NCBI GenBank assembly: GCA_023614405.1
Contig: CM042684.1
Location: forward strand, 466,373,650-466,437,649
From: Avena insularis
Taxonomy: Eukaryota; Streptophyta; Magnoliopsida; Poales; Poaceae
DNA: 64,000 nt
Direction of reading: 5' to 3'
Positions 21,436 through 32,880 of this stretch are shown here, piece after piece. Positions within the stretch are counted from its first letter, which is position 1. Every line of letters begins with the position of its first letter. The notes below the pieces were generated by a model that was not told where the DNA came from, searched no databases, and saw only the letters and a program-made list of their open reading frames with translations. Made by a program: the position numbers and the translations under genes.

Positions 21436-22869
21436 AAAATAGCTTCATGACTGCAAGTGCACAGATCATTTGTAGCTAGTTTCAAAATAAAGATATCGAT
21501 CCCACAAGGAGCAGGAGTCTGAAGTCTAATGATTCTTGAAATAAATATTGCAATATAAATGCTAGATAAAGTTCTAAGTAACAATATAAAATGCGAGTAA
21601 TGTGTAAAAGGTGTTTTTGGGTTTTGTGTATGAGAGCAATAATAAAGTAAAGCAAAGTAACTTAATACAGAAAGTGAGTATCGCGTATGTAAAGAAAGAT
21701 TGAAATTGCAGTAGGGAAAAAGTGTTCTCAGGGAGTAGCGGATACACCACTAGTATTGTAAAGATCTAAGATAAAGATTATCATCATGAATATTCTCAAC
21801 TATGTATGTGTGGGAGGAACTCTAAATGTGGACGAAAAGGCAACAACCACGGCTCACATCATCCTCATAACCACAGTAGTTAGCAATCGACATCAATCGA
21901 GTTACTGTGCTATTAAGGGACATAATCTCGTAGGACGTATCCCATGGCATGGATAGTGTTCTGTGAGTTTCCTAGATTTCCCAAGTTGATACGTAAGGAT
22001 AACTAACAGCTTTATAGTCACTATAAGTGCTAGCACACCTCCGTCTACCAACAAGTAGTTCGCTCCATCAAGTCCCCACGAGAGGCAAATATTGAGAGGT
22101 CGACTTCTCTCAACATCAAGATGTAGAGAATCTAACACATGGTCACAATGATGAATATCATAATAGACTTTATCTTATTTCAAACTCATACTAGGGTTTC
22201 TCCATCTCCCCAAGAACTAATGATCTACTCAGACATGGAGGCAATCAACATCATGACAATGATAATGGAAACAATCATAAATGAATAGTACTTGTATAAA
22301 TCCACAACGAGTATAGGAATTACAACAAGATCTAGACAAGATGTAGGTGGGATGGATGAAGATGGTGGTGATGCAGTGGTGGATGATGAAGATCGATGCC
22401 TTAGCCTCCCGGATCTATGCAGGGTGAAGATGGATTCCTGGCGGATGAGTTCCCCCTCCAGATGCCTTCTGGAGGTGAGGTTTCTGCGATTTCTAGGTGT
22501 TCTATATGTCGTCTCCTCAAACCAATTGCACGGGGTGAAACTATTTGACGAGGCAGAGGCGGTTCCAGCTATACGAGCGGAGAGAATTCTCCCGCCGTAT
22601 AGTTGGTCGTTATGCTCTCTGCCTCCTTTGTTCGCTTCTGGTTTTCTTCTAGTATTATAATATTTCCCAAATAAGCGATTTATGTTGTTTCTGACTCCTT
22701 TTCTCCATAGTACAACTACTTCAATAATTGTATCCATTGGGTCCATCATCTGTCCTGATCCTAGTGAAAACAGACATAAAGTATGTGCGTGAACGCCGTA
22801 AAATACCAAAATCCTACATCTACAATGCAAAATAATAATGTAAACCATGGTGCAAATATGCACTCATCA
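21436..22869 (-). repeat. 5' LTR of the Athila-like element
   Basis: About 1.43 kb, beginning TGATGAGTGCATATTTGCACC at its outer end and closing just before the PBS; the inner boundary is approximate. It contains a CGACCAACTATACGGCGGG unit with an inverted arm (22565-22612) like the array at 17264-17790. The open frame 22863-22225 lies inside the LTR and is not a gene. Confidence 0.7.
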
Positions 22870-22874
22870 AAGGG

Positions 22875-23429
22875 CAGGGTAAGGAAAGTCGTTGCAAGGT
22901 GATGAGGATCGCCACAGTGTTAGATGAGGTGAAGGTGGACGAGGTAACCATGGCCAATGCAATGCCGGTCAGGGGGGCTTGTTGGTTTGTAGCCCAAAAG
23001 TTCCTGGGCAAGTGCATCGCGGTACCCGAGTTGCCTGTAATTGCCGCGTTTTGCAAAGTTTGGCTGCCAACTACCAAGAGGGGCCATTTCGAGGCAACTC
23101 ATCTCACCCCTATCAAATTCAAACATTCTGTTAAACTGCCCCGTGAAGTAGATGGTTGGGACCCACATGTCGGTCATCTGTCCATGACACGAGCGCCAAC
23201 ATGACAACCTCTTAGGCAAATCGAGGAACTAAGTGGCTTGGATGTGTTGACCAATTTCACAAATTCATTCCCTCCTTTCCCCTAGCACCGGAGTCGTCGA
23301 AATCCACCCTCCAGGCAGAACGATCCCTTTGAACATTTGACTTTCGGCGCCCAGCTGCTGCGCCCATTCGCTGATCCCCAGCTCCAATGGCGCATGCCAT
23401 AGCCGCTGACGAGCTGAGCAGATCGGAGG
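22875..23429. other. Leader-like region with a block repeated near 63.2 kb
   Basis: GC-balanced sequence without a convincing long frame. The stretch around 23016-23095 includes ATCGCGGTACCCGAGTTGCC and, further on, GAGGGGCCAT. The same words in the same order occur at 63173-63220. It may be the 5' region of the spliced frame that follows. Confidence 0.45.
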
Positions 23430-24342
23430 ATGGAAGATCCTACTACCAATGAAGAAGAAGTTCTTGCTACATGCGGGTGATCTACCCTTCTCTTTTCTAT
23501 TCGCACTAACTATAACTGCTAGCTGGCTACTGAACCTAAAATTGTTTGTTAGCCCAACGCTGACAAACATATTTTGTCCACAGTCTTCTGTCAAGTGGCA
23601 TCTCCGTGGACCACCCTTACCTGATTATCGTAGCCCTCTTCAGCTATGACTCTAAATTGGATAGGGTGAATAGCAAGTGGTCTAGCCACCAATATCTTAT
23701 GGTGGAAGAAGCGTCTGCGCATATCTGCACTATCCTTGGTATGGTTGATGCTCTGCGTAAATGTGCTAAAATAGGGCCGAAGCAGACTGCAAAGTTTAGC
23801 TTCATGGATGAACGAGGCATGATGGTTCCTCTAACGTGTGATAGTTAGCTAATTGGGTTGATGAAAAGGTATGCTTCGGCTTGCATGTTTGTGCTGAATT
23901 GTGATGTACTAGATGTGGAAGTTGCTGCAACTAGCAGTCGCCCTGCTATTCTTGGACAGGGTGGTCGCTCGAACCCAATTAGCTCTTGGTAATCAAAAGT
24001 CTCTTGGGGTTCGCATGTTTGTGCTGAATTGTAATTTTTGTTTTGTTTACTCTGTAGATATTAGGCAGTTATGCAACAGTCCTATTTCTTTGGCAGGAAG
24101 CGCCGCAAGGTTAGAAACATGACTGCCGGGTCAGTGATTTTGCTACCGGAAGAAAATAAAAACGAGGTGAGTGATGATGCTGGACATGATTCTGGTGCTG
24201 ATTGTCCCGGCGATGTAGAGTACGTGAAGCTAAAAAAATTGGCACCAAGGAAGATGAAGAAGGAAGGAAATTAAGAAGCCAGTGGACGTGAAGGCTTGGC
24301 ACCCGGTTGGGGGAAGAAGGCTGCTGGTAATAAAGATGCATA
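23430..24342 (+). pseudogene. Unrecognised spliced gene fragment
   Basis: ATG at 23430 (MEDPTTNEEEVLATC), a donor at 23477 and acceptor CAG at 23581-23583 define a first intron. Exon 2 reads SSVKWHLRGPPLPDYRSPLQ and then shifts frame into a stretch ending at 23846-23848 (VEEASAHICTILGMVDALRK, then FSFMDERGMMVPL). A later piece after the acceptor at about 24097 is basic/acidic (GRKRRKVRNMTAG ... KLKKLAPRKMKKEGN, stop 24272-24274). I do not recognise the family. The exon-intron style and the frameshift suggest a decayed transposon-borne or duplicated gene. Confidence 0.4.
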
Positions 24343-24838
24343 ATAATGTGTTGAACTTGAACCTATATATGTAACTCAGTTAAATTCTGGAGCTCTGTGC
24401 GTGGAACTTGTCGGGCGAAATAATCTACCCACGCTCTCGGAGTAAAATGTACCGCGACTTAGGGTGTGGAAACGCTCGAGTCAGTAGTTGAATCCGAAAT
24501 TATGCTTGTGCCACTACTATCTGAAAACACGTAGCACTGGTTCCACGATTGCTGAGGGGCAGGAGGTCTCCAAATTCGATGGAATGTACGTTCTTCCACT
24601 TTATAAATTGTGGCTGTGCCATTTGCATGCGGCACAATCCACATAGATTACGTTTAAACAAACCACCAATGTTAGAATACCACCATCATTAGACAAAAGG
24701 AAGTAATGAAGGGCTAAGACAGATTAACGGGAGACCAGTTTTTTTCTCCCAGGACTTTGAGACCACTAGTTCAAACCGCTTAGGTCAACAAGTACTACTA
24801 TTACAACTTAAAAAGTATGGAGCTCAAGCTAAATAGAA
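24343..24838. other. No gene seen
   Basis: Intergenic sequence between the + strand fragment and the minus-strand GRF gene; no repeat, RNA or coding motif noticed. Confidence 0.5.
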
Positions 24839-25640
24839 CTAGTTATCACACATCTCCTTGATCTTCCTAATCTTAGCCCGATGCGCATCTTCCTGCGAGA
24901 GCAAGGATCGAATCGTCTGCTCCGTCCTTTTAGAATCTTCCTTGTATAGCTTCAATTGTTTCTCTGCATTTATCCTCATGCACTTGTCAATACTCGTAGT
25001 TGTGAACTGCAGGACTTTGGCCTGGTGAAGTTCATTCCTTGCTTGAGTCAGTTCTTGCTCTACTTTAGCCTTCAGGGCCAACGTCACGTCCCTCTCCTTC
25101 TCGACTTTGCTAACCTTGTCTTGCACCCTCTTGAGATCTCGGTTAAGCTTGGTTGTGTCAACTTGGTCAAATAGCTTCATCTCAGCACTGTCAAGAAGTG
25201 AGCTAACTATGGATTCTTTCAACTCAACAGTCATATCCCATAGTTTGTCCAACGTTTTCTACATCGTGGGCCACTCTCGATCTACCCATTTGACAACACC
25301 GCAACTTCTGCCTTGCATCATTGCATGATGTCCTTGACACCGTAAAAACCTCTTGCCTACGTTTCGTCCTTCGAATGCTACAAATTTATCGGGCACATAT
25401 TCATGTTTACATAGCGGAGGACTATGTTCCTCCACTAAACCGTGATAGTCGGAGTCGTACAACGTCTGGTTGGCCTAACACATCATACGTGCATGAGTAA
25501 ACATAGTAGATCTAGCTCAAAATAGATAAATTGCCACAGATGTTAGAGATGAGATGACTCACATCAAAATCACCATCCCTGTCATCATGACGCGTTTCCT
25601 CACTCTCCCCCTTGAACCCATGGCGAGAGGGGGTGGGGGA
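24839..25640 (-). pseudogene. GRF zinc-finger / coiled-coil protein gene
   Basis: Proposed exons: one ending at 25563 with donor GTGAG, and one from 25474 to the stop at 24839. Exon 2 has PLCKHEYVPDKFVAFEGRNV and then GKRFLRC with SCGVVKWVDREW, the G-R-F and Cys pattern of plant GRF zinc fingers. A long charged coiled coil follows (DRDLKRVQDKVSKVEKERDV-like, about 25180-24860). A TAG at 25259-25261 interrupts the frame between finger and coiled coil. Small GRF proteins of this form are very numerous in grasses and often lie within transposons. The function is presumed nucleic-acid binding. Confidence 0.65.
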
Positions 25641-25799
25641 CTAGGGTAGCTGTAGGAGAGATGGTGGAGGCACCGTCGGCTTACGGCTACGGCGGGATGG
25701 GAGAGAAGTGGGGAAAGTGTCTTTGAGGGGAAGGAAGAAAAGTATGGGGAGGAAGAGAAGTAAAGGGGATAACCGCAACTACCTCAGAGAAGAAAAGTA

Positions 25800-27115
25800 T
25801 GGGCAGTACTGCTCCGACCATTGGGATGAAAATTACTCAAGAACCGGCTCTTTAGGACACCAACACAGAACCGCACGTAACTGGAGCAACATTGCCGCAA
25901 CTGCAGAGTGAGACGCCGTGTCAACACTGGTTCCACAGCAACCTCCTCGGCGGTAGTCGAACAACCACAAGGGAGAAGACGAAGCATGACATCGGGAGAA
26001 AGATCGGTAGTGGATGTCACCTCCTAGACACACAACCCGTCCGGTTGAACCTTGCCACAATGAAGATAAAACCGGACGAAGGAACGACGAAATCCGCGCT
26101 GAGTCAAGCTGGCACGGCGGCCATCGTCACGAAGACCCTCCCAGAAACAGAATAATGACGCTCTGGACGGAGGCCGGTGCTCAGCCGGAAATAATCCACC
26201 AGCACCGCACTATCCACCAAGCAGCCACCATAACGGCTGTCGCAGGGGTCAAGGGGGGCACCGGGGTGGTGGTGATGGTAGAAGAAGCGGAAGTCCGGCT
26301 ACAAGGCACCGTAGCCACAACAAACAACCAAGACGTCGCTCCTTGTCACCAAGTGACGCAAGGCACCGAATCAATTCTAACATAGAGGCGCGATGCTACG
26401 AGTCGGATAACATATACGTTGGTACAGAATGCTTTGGGCCACATGTTCGACAAACAAATTTTCTGGAAGGATTTGCTATCTCAAGGCACATTCAACTCGA
26501 TGACACCTAGCTCGGCCAGACACCTAGCTCCAGGATTTCTTCCAAGCCTACTGCATCGCCAAAGGAGGAAACAGCTTGGTCGCAGTCTGGTATCTCCCAT
26601 TTAATCTATGGAATATGGCTTGATCATGGCTCAATGAGCTTCCGGAAAACACTATCCACAACTGGTATGATATGCAAAGTGCATTCTTTTGGAATTTCGA
26701 AGGCACATACCAGAGGCCCTGCACGGTCAGAGATCTGCAGCGTTGCACCCAGAAAGCCAGAGAAACTTGTTGAGATTACCTCAGACGATGGATTGACACC
26801 AAGAAATCCTATGAGGGAGTAAATGACCAAACCGCGATTGAAGATTTCATTATGGGACTCCTAATTGGATTGTTGCATCATCGCTTGGAGTATGACAAAG
26901 TTACCAACTTGGGGGAGATGATAGAAACGCAAGCAAATATGCCGATGTCAGCGACCACTCAGAGGGGCTGCTAAACACCCTGGCTACACCACAGTACGCT
27001 AAATAGCCGAAGCAGCAATAAAGCCAAAAGTGCAATAACACCTCGGAAGATAAACCCACCCCAGAAAATGCTATAGTAAATGCAACTTTCGAGGCTGGAG
27101 GACGAGGAGGACGTT
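25800..27115 (+). pseudogene. gag fragment of Tat copy 2
   Basis: Aligns with 5300-6600 of copy 1: the basic Arg-rich stretch, the capsid domain (about 26400-26900, with frames reading INSNIEARC and then SWLNELPENTIHNWYDMQSA) and the start of the Gly/Arg-rich linker. Frames change repeatedly. A TGA stands at the same site as 6107-6109 of copy 1, while the site matching the TAG at 6224 is CAG here. Confidence 0.75.
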
Positions 27116-28395
27116 GATGGCTCCAAAATTTGCCATATTCCACCGCATTTAAACATTGTTTTTTGTCAAGCAGTTGACAAGAAACTCTCAATCCTTGCCA
27201 CTAATGACTAATAATTGCAAAGATATGCAAAACCTCTCTTTAAATTTTGTTGTGCAGGATATCATGGTTTTTAATGTGAAATAAGAAGCCATAATGAAGG
27301 TTTTTGAGGAATTCCACACGACCAAGTATTTGGGAAGCCATCCCAGGGCGTCAACAATCTTAACGACCACTAGTATGGGCAGGGCCTACCCATACCATTC
27401 GCCCGTACCAGGTAGCGTTGGCTTCGTCTCGTCAAACCCAATGACTTTCGTGAAGACGCCTATATATTTTGAGGCTCCAGCCACCGGCCAAAGAGCCGCC
27501 ATTCTCAGATTACATCACAACCACCAAAGAAGATCCACATCATTGTTCATCACTTCCACCATCCAATCCCATCCCTTATCCATATCCATTGATTTGTACT
27601 TTAGATCTCCTTGTGATTTGGCGACCATTGTAAGAATATTTTATTTCAATCTAAGTATTTATATGATGTTTCCTATCTCTGATCTATTTGTTATGAGTGA
27701 GTAGTCCTCACTGGTTGCGGGTTGGGGAGAAACCCCGCAGCTATTATGTGCATCTAATTCGTGGGAGTATTGTATTTTGTTTGCAATTGAGATTTATATC
27801 TTTTATTTCTTTGTCTCTTGTCTCGATCTGTGGACTTGTAGGTACCCAAGATCCCATAGATTGATAAAGGCTTGAGGTGAGATACTTGGCTAGCGGCAAT
27901 CTCATTGGAACCCTAGTGACAGAAAGGGTAGTACGATCTTCCCTTAGCGACCCATTCGAGATCACAACAACATCAACACTTAAAGCTTTGATCTGTGTTG
28001 TACAGTTAATAATCATTTGTAGCCCGTTGCTTCGGTGTGCACTCGGTTGGATTAAAAGACTATTGCTATGCCCACTGCATCACGGGGGCTATAGTATATT
28101 AGGATGTGTTTCCCATATGATATTATCTCTGTTTAAACATCACACATGACTATGCTTAATATTATATTTTATCCCATATGATGTGCAGCTGCATGTGGAT
28201 CTTCAACCCTGGCCTATCTCCATCCATTGATTCAACCCATTATAAAGTAAGCTAGATTGGTCCAGTAAACTAAGGTAAAACGAACAAACAAATTCTTGTA
28301 GACGTGTCCTTTTTATTTCCTTTTAGCATTGCTTTCCGAGGTTCGATTAAACCTAGGTATTCTAGGGAAAAATCTATTATACTACATCCGTGAAT
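27116..28395 (+). mobile_element. Probable solo LTR of another gypsy element
   Basis: Interrupts the Gly/Arg-rich part of Tat gag: the words on either side (GGACGAGGAGGACG and GAATGCGGCCGTGGACGCGG) are adjacent in copy 1. The insert begins TTGATGGCTCC, has a TATA-like CCTATATATTTT (27460-27471), CT-rich leader sequence, and a GTTGGGGAGAAACCCC word seen in LTRs of Athila-like type. No coding domain is present. I could not settle the exact ends or a target duplication. Confidence 0.55.
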
Positions 28396-29131
28396 GCGGA
28401 TCGAAGGTATTAGGTGCGAATGCGGCCGTGGACGCGGCTGTGGAACATCCTGGTTCCAAGGTATAGGAGACCAGCAACCTGGTAAAACCTATTCTTGGGC
28501 CAGTATTGCCAATAACCCATGTGTGCATCACTTAGATGACAACGGGGGCTCTTACCACACAAATGTCGAGTGTCATTTCAATGACGACATTAAGAAATAC
28601 GAATCCGCTGGCTATAGGGCCATCGACGAAAGGGGAGAAAATTTCTGAAAAGGAAAAAGAGACTAAGGAAGATTCCGACATGGAGGAGGCTGAGGCTTCA
28701 AATCCCAAGTCAGATGGAAAGAAGACCTTCCCAACCAAGACATACACTTATGTCTTCTTCCTCGGATCTCAATCCACTGAGGTAAAAAAAAGGCAGTGAT
28801 GCACGAGCTCAACGCAACTATTCCGGCTACCCCCCAATTTCTAGACTAGTCAGAAGTAACAATTACCATTGACCGAAGTGGCCATCCTCTTAAACTACAT
28901 AGGCGAGGAAAGTATGCTCTGGTCGTAAATCCACTGATCGACGACTATGGGTTCTCCAAGACTCTCATGGATGATGGCAACAACATCAATATTCTATACG
29001 TCGAAACGCTTCACCACATGAAGATATCAGAAACACGGCTGAATCATAGCACCGTGGTTTTCCATGGAGTTGTCCCCGGAACACAAGTGAATTCTGTGGG
29101 AGAGATCACTTTGGATGTTACTTTTGGAACA
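28396..29131 (+). pseudogene. gag C-terminus and protease of Tat copy 2
   Basis: Resumes with the Gly/Arg stretch, the zinc-knuckle-like CVHHLDDNGGSYHTNVEC, the acidic linker (KETKEDSDMEEAEASNPKSD) and the protease (MDDGNNINILYVETL, about 28967 on). It ends abruptly at GTPS where the next element is inserted. The active site glycine pair of copy 1 (DGG) is DDG here. Confidence 0.75.
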
Positions 29132-29136
29132 CCAAG

Positions 29137-29621
29137 TGACGAGGGGTTAACTCATCAATGCCCATCGCAGATAGACTTAGGTTCGAGGAAGTGGGGAGCG
29201 CTGGAGGCATCGATCGGCTAGCAAACAAGCACACGAGGACGAAGGTTTACCCGGGTTCAGGCCTCATCGAGACCCTACTCTTGCTTGTCTGCTCTTGGAA
29301 TTATCGAGGAGTCGAAAGTTACAGCGGGTGCGCGGATGCAGTCTAGCGATGGTGTGGAAACTAGGGTTGCGGATTATCCTCCTCGCCGCCCCTCCTAGCC
29401 ATTATATAGATAGGGTAGGTCTCGGGATAGCAGGCCGAGTCGGTTACATATTATGGTTTTCCCGTTAAACTTCTATCTTAAGTTTGTCGTGTGCTGCAAG
29501 TAGTCGGAGTCTCCTTTGGTCACCCGAATCTTGATTGGGCCCTGGTAACGTCGTGGGCTTCTTCTAGGCTAGACCCTATATGCCAAGCTGGAGTACTTGT
29601 AAGGTATGTCCATGTTAGCAG
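29137..29621 (-). repeat. 3' LTR of the one-LTR relic
   Basis: Bounded by a purine tract at the 29622 side and by the CCAAG duplication at the other. It includes a TATA-like box and a leader with GGCCTGAACCCGGGTAAACC, a word common in grass gypsy LTR leaders. Confidence 0.55.
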
Positions 29622-29639
29622 CCCCCGAGTGTCCAGTTG

Positions 29640-30560
29640 AATCGCAGATTCGAGTGGAGACTTATGAAGCCTTTGAGTGCACAGTCGAGCATGTTTTCTA
29701 GTGCTCTAATTTTCATCATAGGGATTGTTGATATACATGCCTGATTCATCCGATGTATCGGGATCAGTTAACTGCCTTAGGGAAAAACAACACAATCTAC
29801 TCAAACTCAAGTCCTCGGACTCAAATTTGGAAAAGTGCTCGCGTAATTCGACTTAGGCAGCTGAGGTCTTATAGAGTCGAATCCTAGTGCATAAGTGTGA
29901 GAACTCGACGCGTCCGTCAAGGCTTATTTCATCGTACCCGCAGGCACAGATTATTTTTGGTAGAGCGCAGCATGTGTGACGCCAGGCTTTCTTCAGGTCT
30001 TATCTTCATGCTGCAAGTGTGGCATCCGAATTTTATCATAGCGGAGATAATTTGGGTGGCCCAGGAGATGCAGTCTCTTTGTAGGGAAAGTATGAGGCGG
30101 AGTCGCCAAAGCTTTCGAGTGTGGACATAGTCAACTCATAGTTATGTACAAGAAAATTTCATAGGGTGCGCGACCAGCGCTCCCTATGGGAGTAGCCCCT
30201 GAGTGCCTATTGAGTCGTAGACTCGAGTGGGGACTATAAGTATTTTGCGACTACTGTCGTCATTTGCTTGTTTCAGTCGAATATGCTTCCAGCGCTCCCT
30301 ATGGGAGTAACCCTGAGTCCACGGTCGAATCGTTGATTCGAGTGAAGGGTTTTGAGAGAAAATATATTGTCATAATGCTTGGAGGTCTTATAAAGTTCAT
30401 CGGGTGCGCGGCCAGTGCTCCTATTAGGAGTATCCCCCGAGTGCTTGGTCGAGTCGAAGACTCGAGTAAGGACTAGAGTAGTTAGTAGATGTTCCTGCTG
30501 GAGTTTAATGACGTTAGGGTTGACGATGAGATCATCTTAGTTGCCCGCGTGAGAGGTTTT
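29640..30560. repeat. Repeated AGTCGAATCG...CTCGAGTG units in the relic
   Basis: Several copies of a motif with GAGTG, a short spacer, GAATCG/AGTCGTAG and ACTCGAGTG (near 29630, 30205, 30315 and 30440), together with GCGCTCCCTATGGGAGTA (30177-30194, 30292-30309). These are diverged direct repeats with palindromic GACTCGAGTC-type cores; no protein is seen. Confidence 0.5.
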
Positions 30561-30919
30561 GATGGGAAGTGATGAAAAGTGGGCCCCCATTTCTGACTTG
30601 GATTTGACCAAGCGTGCGTAATCTTCGGTTTTAACTGCGTCTCCTCGATTCTTGCGCGTAATGGGAGGAGTGGAGTGACGGTTCATGGTTTTCACTGCCA
30701 CGCGTCTGTATTGATTTGTGCCACGCGTCTGGTTGGTGCATTGTTGGCCATTGGATTGCATCTCTGGTGAGGTTAAGTAGGGATGTGTTGTGCGGTAATT
30801 CTCCCCACAGCTCATCTTCTTCCTTGCGTGCTGCCTCCATTGCTGCTCCTCACTGTTCCATTGTTCGCACCTCCTTGTTGCGCTGGACGCCCTCCGCACC
30901 TTTCCCATCTACTTTCTAC

Positions 30920-32374
30920 GCTCCCACCGCAAGTGCCAGATGGGGAAAAGAAGAATGCTTCTGACGCTGGATCTGTGGCTGTGACTATTGTGGCCAAGAA
31001 GAAGGGCTCCGCTGCCACAGGCACCAGCACTGCCACTGTGGCTGGAAAGAAGAAGGGCCCAGGAATGCGCATCATGAATGGATCGTGGCGGCTAACCACC
31101 ATCAAGGACACCGAGCTCTTCAACTGGTGCCAAGATGGTTCTCTCCCTACTGTAGAAGATGACTGCCGGATTCCCGGCGACGAGGTAATCCCCAGTCCCT
31201 CCCGCCATATTTTAGGTGATGTTCCTCGCGTTTATCATTCGTGGTCTTTCTCTCCCCCTTCACAAGTTTGTGAGGGAGTTACTCTGCTTCTACGAGCTCC
31301 AGCTGCATCAGCTGACCCCAAACTCCATCCTTCAGATTGCTTGCTTCATCACCCTTTGCGAGTGCTAGCTCGGAATCGAGCCACACTTTGGCCTATTCAA
31401 AAAACTTTTCAAGCTGAAACGCCAGTCGGGCTCAGGGTCGATAGTCTACAACATAGGAGGCTACGGGATCCATGTAGAATCCAATGTCACATATTTTGCC
31501 ATCAACTTCAATGCATCTCTCCAAGGGTGGAGGGAGAAGTGGTTCTACATTCGCAACTAGAAGGTTGATGAGGAACACTTCAGACTCGCGCCTTTTGATC
31601 CGGTGGCAGTATGCAAGTGAAGGAGGTCGTGGAAGAACACGATGATGCCCGACGAGGCCAAGGAAATAGAGACTTTGTACCAGCGTGTCTGCGACCTTGA
31701 ACTCCACATGGGGAAGGAAATAGGTGGCGCAGACCTCATCCGCCCCTGGTTGCATTGTCGGGTACAACCACTTCAAGCCAGGGCGCATCCGATGTGTTGC
31801 TGGACTGGCGTTGAAGATGTCACTCGCATCTCGCGGGAGAATATTTCTTCGGGTGAGGTGGACAAGAGGTTTCGGCTGCTGACCAGGTACATAGCCAAGG
31901 AGAGGCTCCCTGGAGACTCAGCCGTGCCTCCCTTCTGTGTGAGTCATCCGCCTCCTGAGGTGGATCTCTTGTTAGCTTTTCTTGTTTTCGATTGCCTGGT
32001 ATGTTTCCTTGTATATTGATCTTTTTCCTTGTGCCATGACTGGAAGGTGACCATTGTGCTACCTCCTTGGCCTAAGGGAGTAGTCCCGTTCAAAGCGGAA
32101 GAAGAGGATGAGTCGGGCTCCACCGTCCCCATTAGGGAGGAGAAGGAAGCCCCCCGAGTCTAGCGGAAACAGGACTCGCGAGCGCTCCCGAAGCAAGGAC
32201 TCGGATGCATCCTCGCCGATGACGCTGGAGGGTCCTCCAACTGTGGTAGAGGAGCCAATTCCTGTTGTGCCTGTGCGCGCCATGGCTCCTCCTCCGTGGA
32301 AGAAACTGAGGACACCGAAGGAGGCATCCGAGGACTCCTTCGACATCGACAATTTTGACGGGTATGTTTTATAA
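30920..32374 (+). pseudogene. Transposase_28-type antisense gene of the one-LTR relic
   Basis: A lysine/alanine-rich start (VAKKKGSAATGTSTATVAGK) leads to WRLTTIKDTELFNWCQDGSL. After a frameshift near 31230 the stretch FVREFLCFYELQLHQLTPNS follows, then ILQIACFITLCE and GIEPHFGLFKKLFKLKRQSG. That is the 'putative gypsy type transposon' domain also seen antisense in Tat copy 1. Stops at about 31365, 31558 and 31618 break it. The later part (31642-32019) reads PWLHCRVQPLQARAHPM, and after an intron-like gap 32108-32374 is Arg/Ser-rich. It lies opposite to the element's LTR, as in Tat elements. Confidence 0.65.
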
Positions 32375-32487
32375 TCCTGCGGGTTCGTCCTTATCTTCCA
32401 CAATCTTTTTGCCTAAAGTTGCTTTGTATGTTTTGTAGCCAAACTGCTTCGTCGTCGTGTTGTTGTTCTGGAGTGTTGTCACCAAGC

Positions 32488-32880
32488 AATTACCGGATGG
32501 AACTACTGTCTTTCGAAGTGTTGTTGTTTAGGAGTGCATACCATGCTATCTTCGGGCATCCAACCTACTGGTCTTTCATGGCTCGCCATGTTACATCTAT
32601 AACATGTTGAAAATTCTAGGTCCCAAAGGCATGATCACAATCTAGGGTAACCCAAATAAAGCATGAGAATGTGAGGACAGAGCTTCCGCATTTGCCGAAG
32701 TCATACTGCACACTGAGGAGTACCAGGAGATTAAGAGAAACACCAACCCATCCGAGATGCCCACAACAAAGAAGGAGGTGCTAAATATGAATCCGGAGTT
32801 CAAGGAATCAGAAGAGACAAAGACAACACCATTGAAGGATGATGGCCCCTCCAAGGTGACCCAGATAGGCGTAGGCTTAG
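32488..32880 (+). pseudogene. End of protease and linker, Tat copy 2
   Basis: Continues the protease after the relic (MELLSFEVLLFRSAYHAIFG in one frame) and the Glu/Lys-rich linker (EETKTTPLKDDGPSKVTQIG), matching 7285-7680 of copy 1. Several stops are present. Confidence 0.7.

Larger units (their letters stand above)
17830..22869 (-). mobile_element. Ty3/gypsy retrotransposon, Athila-like, 3'-truncated
   Basis: Reading leftward: LTR (about 22869-21436), PBS (21434-21417), gag (21330-20302), protease (20277-19852), linker, RT (about 19330-18375) and RNase H (to about 18080). Integrase and the 3' LTR are not found. After RNase H only short remnants remain before the palindromic array. The long gag, the LCDLGTEVNVIS protease motif and the TGGCACTGTTGCCGGGGA PBS suit Athila-lineage elements of grasses. 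The outer end begins TGATGAGTG and is followed by AAGGG, a candidate target duplication whose partner is lost. Confidence 0.8.
29137..32482 (-). mobile_element. One-LTR gypsy relic inserted in Tat copy 2
   Basis: Starts TG and ends CA, and is flanked by CCAAG on both sides (29132-29136 and 32483-32487), with the Tat protease resuming after it. Read on the minus strand, its 3' end is an LTR of about 485 bases (29621-29137) that begins TGCTAACATGG after a purine tract (ACTCGGGGGC) and ends CCCCTCGTCA. This LTR has a TATA-like CTATATAATGG (29399-29409). No full second LTR exists at the other end; that end reads TGACAACACTCC. The interior holds a Transposase_28-type ORF antisense to the LTR. It may be a non-autonomous or internally deleted element. 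Confidence 0.65.

Noticed and set aside
22225..22863. 212-codon minus-strand frame
   Set aside because: Lies wholly inside the LTR of the Athila-like element and has no protein motif.
30537..30908. Minus-strand frame of 123 codons
   Set aside because: Shadow of the region upstream of the Transposase_28-type gene; no motif.
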